Assembly (NCBI GenBank): GCA_029213265.1
Contig: JARGNG010000031.1
Coordinates: 1 to 52,606, forward strand
Length of the DNA stretch: 52,606 nt
Source: Verrucomicrobiales bacterium
Lineage (GTDB): Bacteria; Verrucomicrobiota; Verrucomicrobiia; Verrucomicrobiales; DEV007
Direction of reading: 5' to 3'
The number at the start of each line of letters is the position of its first letter. Position 1 is the first letter of the stretch. This document shows positions 15,001 to 24,000 of the stretch, piece by piece. The notes below the pieces were generated by a model that saw nothing but the letters and a program-made list of their open reading frames with translations, was not told where the DNA came from and ran no database searches. The translations under genes and the position numbers were made by a program.

Positions 15001-18000
15001 CCGGCGATATCTCAATCAATGGCGGTGGCGTAAATGCCTACGCTCAGATCGGGCATGGCCGCAACGGCAGTGCAAACACCGCTATTGGCGGAACGATCAA
15101 TGTGGTTGATTTCGGAAACCTTACGATGACCGGCGGAAGCGGTGCAGGCGGTTACACGCAAATCGGAAGTGGAGGACTCAATTCCGACGGAGCGATCACA
15201 TCAGCCATCAATGTTACATCTACCGCTACAGTAGCTGAGCGCGGATTCATCGATCTCAACGGCGGAACCAACACCAATACCTTTGCCCAGATTGGTAATG
15301 GAGGATCTGACAGCCAGGGAACTCATAATGGGAACATCCTGCTTTCGGCCAACTCCGTCTCCGGATCAGGCGGGTCTGGACTTTCCAGCTACGTGCAAGT
15401 CGGAAACGGCGGCCATCAGGCTCGTGGAGATGTTTTAGGTGATATTACGGTGGAAGCAACTGACGGTGACATTGATTTCGGTGCTGGAACCAATGACCGA
15501 GCTTACGCTCTGGTTGGTCACGGTGGCCTCTTCCAGAATGGAGGGAACTTCGCTCTTGAGGGAGATATCGATCTGGACGCCACAGGAGACGTGAAATTCG
15601 CTTCCGGCGGCGGAAGTGCGAACTGGAAGTTCGCTCAGGTCGGACACGGTGGATTTCAGGTAGACGGAACTAAGACAGGTGCAATTGATATTCTCGCAGG
15701 TGGCAATATTGATTTTCTCGGTGCGGGCTCAACAGGAGTTGAGGCGTTCGTGCAAATCGGTCATGGCGGTTATCAATCCGATGGTAATGCTTCTGGAACG
15801 ATCGACGTGGAAGCACAGGCTGGATCAGTCACATTCACTGCAGGTAATGCAGAGAGCTCCTACGCACAGTTAGGTCACGGTGGACGCGATGCGAAAGGTG
15901 ATTACAGCGAAGACATCACCGTAACCGCGACAGGCGGTGGAATTAACTTCACCGGCGGAACTGCTGGACGCACCTACGCTCAGCTTGGTCACGGTGGATA
16001 CGAAGCCGATGCAGCGACTGCTCACACCGGCAATATCATGGTGACTGCGACAGGCGCGCAGGGAATTAACTTCACTTCAGGAAACTCAAGCGAGGCATAC
16101 ACTATGCTCGGTCTGGGTGGAATGAGAGCTGACGGTGACCACGATGGAAATATCACTGTTAATTCGCAAGGTGGCGGAATCCGCTTTGCTTCCGGTAGCG
16201 ATAATGCAGGTGCTTTCTGGGTTTCCTACGCACAACTTGGAAATGGCGGATACGAGGCTCGTGGAAATCGTAACGGCATCATCGACGTCGACGCAGCCGG
16301 CGATATCGAATTCGACGCCAGCCTTGGTGGTCGTCGTGAGTATGTGCACCTTGGTCACGGTGGATGGGATTCTGATGATCCAAATGGAACAGAAGATGCC
16401 AGCGACAATGGAAACATCTTCGTGAATACCACAAATGGCGGAAACCTCCTCTTCAAGGCATCTGAACGTGCCGTGAACGGCGGAACCCCTCAGGACTCTG
16501 CTGATGGAAACAGCGCTCGTGAATCCTACGCACACCTTGGACACGGTGGATACAGCTCTTCTGGCAACCAGGTCGGCAACATCACTGTTGGAATCGATGG
16601 AACGATTGACTTCGTCGGTGGTCACAGTGATCAGAGTTATGCCCTTCTTGGTCACGGTGGAACGAATGCCAAGGGTGCCAATTCCGGAACGATCGACGTG
16701 ACTGCTGCGGGAATCGACGCGACTGATGGGTTCGGAATTCGCTTCCAGTCAGGTGGCGGTAATCAGGCCTACACCCACCTCGGTCACGGAGGCTGGGATG
16801 CTGACTCTTCCGTTGGTGGCCACAACGGCAACATTACTGTTGCTGCAACCGAAGATGATGCCGACATCATCTTCAGTGCGTTCTCCAACAACCCTGCTGA
16901 TCTCGATAACGACAATGCCTATAGCCAACTCGGTCATGGTGGTCGCGCTTCCAACGGAAACCACTTCGGCACGATAGACGTGACAACCGCAGCGGGCGGC
17001 GACATCAACTTCACGGGTGGTGATGCACTAGCTTATGCTCAACTTGGTCATGGTGGCCGCGATTCCAGCGGAAATCAGGGCGATGACGGCACTGGTGATG
17101 CAGCAGTCAGCAAGATCACAGTAAACTCTGGAGGTGCGATTGCTTTCGCCGGAGGAACGACTGGAACTGGATGGGGCCAACAGGAAGCCTACGCTCAGCT
17201 TGGTCACGGTGGCTACCAGTCCAGCGGAAATCATGTAGGCGACATTGATGTGGATGCTCAGACCGGTATCACCTTCACTGCTGGTAGTTCTTACCGATCC
17301 TACGCTTCTCTCGGAAACGGAGGAACGCGCGCTCGTGGTGATCACTCTGGTGAGATCACAGTAGACACCCTGACAGGCAATATTGCCTTCACAGGCGGTG
17401 GACGAAACGAAGCCTACGCTCATCTCGGACATGGCGGATACGACGCCGACAATCCGAATCGACCAGGTTGGCCAAACGTTCCTGTCGGCAGCCCTGGCAA
17501 CACCGGCAATATCACTGTTAATGCCTTGGGTGGAGATATCCTGTTTACTTCAGGAGACGACAACAGCTACACACAGCTCGGTCATGGTGGTAGCTACAAC
17601 AATGGCGATCAGGTCGGAAACATTATTGTCAATGCAGATGGCAGGCTCGTCTTCGACGCCCGCCATGACAGCACGGGAAGCAATCATTACAGTCAACTTG
17701 GCCACGGAGGTTTTTACGCTTCTGGAAATATGAGCGGTAGCGTCACTGTTGATGCTGGAAGCGATATCGAACTTCTCGCCGGAGGTAACAGTTCCTATGC
17801 CCAAATCGGTCATGGTGGTCGCAATGATCACAACACAGGAGTGCAGCAGGAAGATCCGAACAACACGACTCCGGCAAACCGCCGATTCTTTGATCGCCGG
17901 GTCGCCAGCAACGACGGCTACCTTCCCGGAACCCATAGAGGTGACATCAGCGTTACCGGCGGCGGAGTTCTCGACATGATCGGGGTCGATGGTCTCGGAT

Positions 18001-21000
18001 TTACAGCCAATCAGGGCGGCGGAACCTACGTCCAAATCGGACATGGTGGATTCCGCAACTCAGCCGATCCGAATTCTGTGAACGGAAGTGGTCACAATGG
18101 CCTCATTGACATCAATGTCGACGGCAATGCCCGCCTTCTCAGTGGATACCGGGTCGGTGAGACCTACGCCCAGATCGGTCATGGTGGATACCAGGCCATG
18201 GGTAACCACGGTCACAATGCGGCCAGCGATGCCAATGCGAGTGACGTTACCGTGAGCGTCGGTGGAACGCTCGAGATGCGTGCCCAGGGTGGAGTGGACG
18301 ATGGCAACAACTGGGGCCGTCGTGGATACAACAACTACGCTCAAATCGGACATGGTGGCTATGACACCGAGTTCCGCACCGCTGATTTCGCGACCCTGCA
18401 GTGGTTTGGGCCGGAAACCGTTAGTCCTAACAACCCGAATCCGGGAGTTCTTCCGACTCCGTATAGTCTGACAGATGATCCGGGCTGGAACCCGAATGCG
18501 CCGACGATCGGCGCCAGTCCCGCAACAGCGGGCGGTAACTTCGGTGGTGCCGTTCGACTCGGAACACTGGGTGACATCAGCGTCACGACCGGTGGAAACG
18601 TTCTGGTGGCTGCTTTTGACGACGTGAACGTCGTTGGCCAAACCCTTGGCGAAAGCAACTGGGCTCAAATCGGTAACGGTGGACGCAGCACGGATGGCAA
18701 TGCCGTTGGCGGCGTCAAGCTTGATTCCGGTGGCGATATCACATTCCTCGCTACACAACTCCAGCAGGATTTTGCGCTGGCAGCCGGTGGTGCCCTTGGA
18801 AACAACAACGGGTATGTCCAGCTCGGCAACGGTGGCTTGAACGCTCGCGGTGATCACGATGGAAACATCGATGTCGACGCAATCGGGGCGATCACCTTCC
18901 TCGCAGGAACAACGACACAGTCCTACGCCCAGTTGGGGCATGGTGGATTTGATGCGGACGAGCCGAATTCCAGTGATCATACCGTGATCAACAACCATAT
19001 CGGAAATACGGGATCGATCGATGTCGATGCACGGGGTGACATCACCTTCACCGCTGGAAATGCCTATCGGTCGTATGCGCAGGTTGGACACGGCGGGGCC
19101 CACACAAGGCTGAATTCAGATGGCAACATTCGCGTCGTTTCCACGACCGGTGCCATCGAGTTCAAGGCTGGCATCGGCGCTGGTGATGATCCCGAAGCGT
19201 ATGCGCAACTCGGCCACGGTGGTTATGAGTCCGACGGAACGAAATCCGGCACCATCTACGTGGAAGCTGCCGGAGGCATTGACTTCCATGCAGGAGATCG
19301 TCGCGACAACTACGCGCAGCTCGGTCACGGTGGCCGCAGCGCCCGCTCCGGCGGAGCCGACGCTGCGAGTGCTGCTGGAAACTCCGGTAGCATTACGGTG
19401 ATTGGTGGCGGAGACATCAACTTCTGGGCGGGAACCGGTTCGGTAGCCAATGCTACCAACGTGAACGAGGACTTCCGCCTCTACGCCATGCTCGGACACG
19501 GTGGATGGGATGCGGACGTCGCCGGCAACGGTAGCGGTCAGCAGACCGGTATTGGCCACAACGGAGACATCAGCGTGACGACATCCGGAGGAGACATCAA
19601 CTTCCTTGGTGGTAACGAACTCCTCACAGGAATTGGTCAGGGCCTGGGCCGGGATCACTTCGCGGTCCTTGGACACGGCGGGCGTTCTTCGAACGGAGAT
19701 CACTTCGGTAACATCACCGTGGGAGCCAGCGGAAGCATCAACTTCGTCGGTGGTAAGGACATGACGGACGACAGCGCCGACGAGTTCAGTTTTGTTCATC
19801 TTGGACACGGCGGCTACGCTTCCCTCGGAGACATGGGAAGAGTGGGCGAGGAGATTCGGGTGACAGCCGGAAACGGCGTTGTCTTCAGCAGCCAGGCCTT
19901 TGACGCCACCTTTTCTCCGATTCTTTCCGGACGCGGCAGCTTTGCTCACCTCGGAAACGGCGGACGGGAAGCGCGTGGTGACCACAACGGGGACATCTAC
20001 GTGACCGCCGGTGCCGGGGGCGTGAATTTGATCAACGCCGACGGAGCCATCGTTAACAGCTACGTTCAGCTTGGCCACGGTGGCTACAATGCGGACACTC
20101 CGGATGGAAACAATACGGACATCACGGACATTGGGAGCAACGGACTCATTTCCATCATCACCACGGGTGGTGGTGACGTGATGCTCACGAACAACAACGA
20201 TGCCGACAATACCTACGGCCAGATTGGTCACGGTGGTATGTTCACCAACGGCAATCACACCGGTGCGATCACGATCAACTCCTCGGGTGCCATCGGTGCC
20301 AGTGCAGGTGGCGGACACTGGGGATATGCCCAGGTCGGTCACGGCGGTGGTCGTGACGCTCGGGGTGTTCATACTGGTGCAATCGACCTCGATGCGGTAG
20401 ATGATGTGACGGTAGTCAGTGGAACCAATCACCGTGCCTACGGTCAGGTCGGTCACGGTGGCTGGAACTCGGAGCGGCCGGATGGTGTCACAGGACCTGG
20501 AAATACAGGAACCATCGATGTGACTTCTTCAACGGGTGATATCCGCTTTACCTCTGTTGGTGCTGCGGGAATCGAAGATGCCTACGCCCAGCTGGGACAC
20601 GGTGGTGACGAGACTCAGGGAAGTAACGACGGAGCAATCACAGTCGAAGCCACTACGGGTGACATTGTATTCACGGGTGGCGCTGGAAATGACAACTACG
20701 CTCAGCTCGGGCACGGTGGTCACAATGCCAAGGGAGATCAGTCCGGTGCGATTATCGCAATTGCTGGAGGTGCACTCGAGTTCACGGGTGGGGTTGCTGG
20801 TAGCAACCGCAACTACGCTCAACTGGGACACGGCGGAAATGAGGCAGACGGCTCGCTGTCCGGGACGATTGATGTGACTGCGGGCACCATCTCCTTTACG
20901 GGAGGTGTCGGAGCTACCGCTAACGCGCAACTCGGACACGGTGGCTTTCAGGCCTCTGGTTCCAAGATCGGTAACATTACCGTCACCACGACGACTAGCG

Positions 21001-24000
21001 ATATCCTGTTCGCAGCCGGTGGAGCTGCTCCAACGGTCTGGGAAAGCAATGCGATCCTTGGACATGGCGGCGTTCGTGCCGATGGCCTTGCTCAGGGAGA
21101 CATTACGGTTGAATCAGCTGGAAACATCTCAGTGCTCGGAGGAACCCATCGAGGTGCCTCCTCTCAGATCGGACATGGCGTCCGTGAAGAGCGTGGAGCT
21201 GGAAATTCCGGTAACATCCACATCGGAGCCGCTGGAAACCTGATCATCGAGTCAGGAACGGGCGAGCGGGCTTACGCTCAGGTCGGTCACGGCGGTGAAA
21301 ACACCGATGGCGATCACGTGGGTGATATCTGTGTGCACGTTGGCGGAAATGTCAGCGTTGACTCCACAAACTCCACTCAGCAGATTTCCTACACTCAGAT
21401 TGGTCACGGCGGCTGGGAGGTCAACGGAAACAACCATAGCGGATTCATCACGGTCACAGCAGGTGGAAACATCGACGTCCTTGGCGGAACCGCTGCCATT
21501 GATACCTACGCTCACATCGGTCATGGAGGAGGTCAGAATGCCAACGGAAACTTCGCCGGCAGTATCTCCCTTGTATCAGGTGGAAACGTGAATGTTGTGG
21601 GTGGATCTTTCGCTGACTCCGGTGCCATGATCGGTCACGGAAACGCGGACGCGACGACTTCCGGATCACGGACCGGCGGATTGAACGTCTGGGCCGATGG
21701 TGCGATCACGATGACAGACGGGGCTGGCGGAAATGCTCTGATCGCCCATCAGACTACGAACGGTGTTGCCCTGGTTGACTACTCAGGATCCGGTGTCCAG
21801 GCAGCTGGTGATGGCGGATACTCGCTTGTCGGACTGACTGGAGTGAATATTGGAACCGCTATGGCTACCGGAACGGGGAATGGAATCAATGTCCTCGGGC
21901 TGGAGCAGGCGATTGCATCCGGACTGGGTGGTGGCGATGTCACGATCGCTTCCGGCACTGATCTGACAATCGGAGGCCTCGGAGGAACATTCACCTACAA
22001 CAGTGCGAACACACTGACTCTCGCTTCCGGCGGAGATCTCACTCTCAACACCGGTTACCAGAATCAGGGAGCCGGTGATGTCAACCTGATCGCCGGATGG
22101 CTCAATTCCGGATCGACTGCCCTTGCGGCACCGATCATGGCGGGCGCTCACGATGCGGTTCCGGCCCTCGGAACGATCTGCCTGCCTGATTACCAGCCCA
22201 TCACGATCAACGCAGCGACTGTTTGCGATGACTTCGGTGTGGGAGTCGGAACGCTCTTCATCGGAGACGGCGCTCAGACTGGCGGAGTTGCGATTGGTTC
22301 CCGCCAGGGTGCCACGAACGCACTCGCTCAGACAATCTCCGTCAATGGAGGAGCGACCGGCGTTCGTTCCTTTGCTCAGCTTGGATTCCGTGGAGACGGT
22401 TCCGGTGATATCACGGGTGACATCAATGTCTTCGCCGGTGCCGGCGGAGTCTCTGTCAACGGTGGTGCGGCGGGAACGTTTAACAACTTCGCCCAGATTG
22501 GACATGGCGGAAATGGCGCTGCCTCAGCCGCGATCACCGGCAATATCACGGTGAGCTTCTGCGAGCCTGCTGATCTGACGATTGCAGGTGGAGATTCCAC
22601 GGGAGCCTATGCCCAGGTCGGTCATGGCGGTCAGGACTTCAACGGAGCGATTACCGGGAATGTTTCCACGGTAGGAACTGTTCTTGATGCGACTCTTAGT
22701 GGGGGCGACGGAATCGGCGCTGCCGCTCAGTTCGGAAATGGTGGTTTGCGTCAGAACGGAACCAAGAGTGGCGATGTCACTCTCGAAGCGGAAACCGTTA
22801 CCCTCACCGGTGGAGGCGGGTCTTTTGCCACGACTCAAATCGGTAATGGTGGAAACGGCGGAAGTGGTGCGGTTTCCGGTGAAATCAGCGTAACGAGCAC
22901 CGTCGGTGACATCATTGTCACGGGAGGCGGAGGTTCCTTTGCTGGATCTCAGATCGGTCATGGCGGATCCAACTTCAACGGTCAGGTGGTCTCTCAGAAC
23001 ATCACGGTCGATTCGGCAAACAATGTCATCGCCCGTGGCGGAGGTGGCCAGTCTGCCGGAGCCATCATCGGTCATGGCGGCAGCAATGCCCAGGGAACCG
23101 AGTTCAGTGGTGACGTTGATGTGACGGCTGCGAATGATGTGGGTATCCTCGGTGGAGCCGGAAATGGTTCGTTTGCTCAGATCGGTAACGGAGGTAGCTC
23201 CGCCGATGCAGCTGTCGGTGGTGATGTCACGGTGGAAGCCGGAAATGACGTGATCATGAGCACTGCGAACCAGGCGAACGGTGCCTACTCCCAGATTGGT
23301 AACGGAGATAACTTGACCGGTGCCTTCTCGAATATCTCGGGAACAGGAAGCCGTTCGGGTGATATCGAAGTGAGCGCTGGAAGCGACATCACGATGACTA
23401 CCGCCTTGATCGGACACGTCAACAGCACGAACAACAACGCCGGCCCTGTCTCCGGCACGACCAACATTGGTGTTGCTCGCGACAATCCAACGGATCCGAA
23501 TGCGGGAACGCTTCGTGCGAATTCCACTTCCGAGTTTGCCGGTGCGGATGGGCTCTACTTCTACATGCCACGACGCATCAACAACCAGATTGGTGCCGGA
23601 GCCAAGCTGAACGGTCAGACCTGGACGGGAGCGCCTACAGATCCATCACCGGGCCGGTGGGCGAATGAGTTTACCATCAATATCCTTGGTGACGTGATTC
23701 TCTTCCCGAATGAGCATGCCAACGAGTTTGGCACTGGACCAGCTGTCTTCGCGGCAGGCGGATTCAACTTCAACTACGATACCATCGTCATCGAAGCGGT
23801 CGTGCCTACACCAGAGCCTCCGGTTCCTCCGGTTCCTCCGGTAATCCCGACGGCACCTCTGCTGGACCTCCTCTTCCCGGATGACCGGACGACGGATGAC
23901 TGGCGCCGTGATCTGGAATACTTCGCGACCGGGTTCAAGTCGTTTGACACCTACTACGAAGGATTCTCACAGTATGGCCTGTTCGGAGAGAGTATCTACT

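Noticed and set aside
800..23300. Periodic short repeats that could be read as a CRISPR-like array
   Set aside because: The period is irregular, copies vary at synonymous positions, and all lie in one coding frame, so they are protein repeats.
174..23417. Many long minus-strand and off-frame open frames inside the giant gene (for example 2448-3269, 3624-4973, 6831-8162, 19116-20456)
   Set aside because: They lack family signatures and mirror the plus-strand periodicity (recurring M-T-x-L-x-V-x patterns complementary to the GHGG units). They are shadows of the repetitive coding frame.
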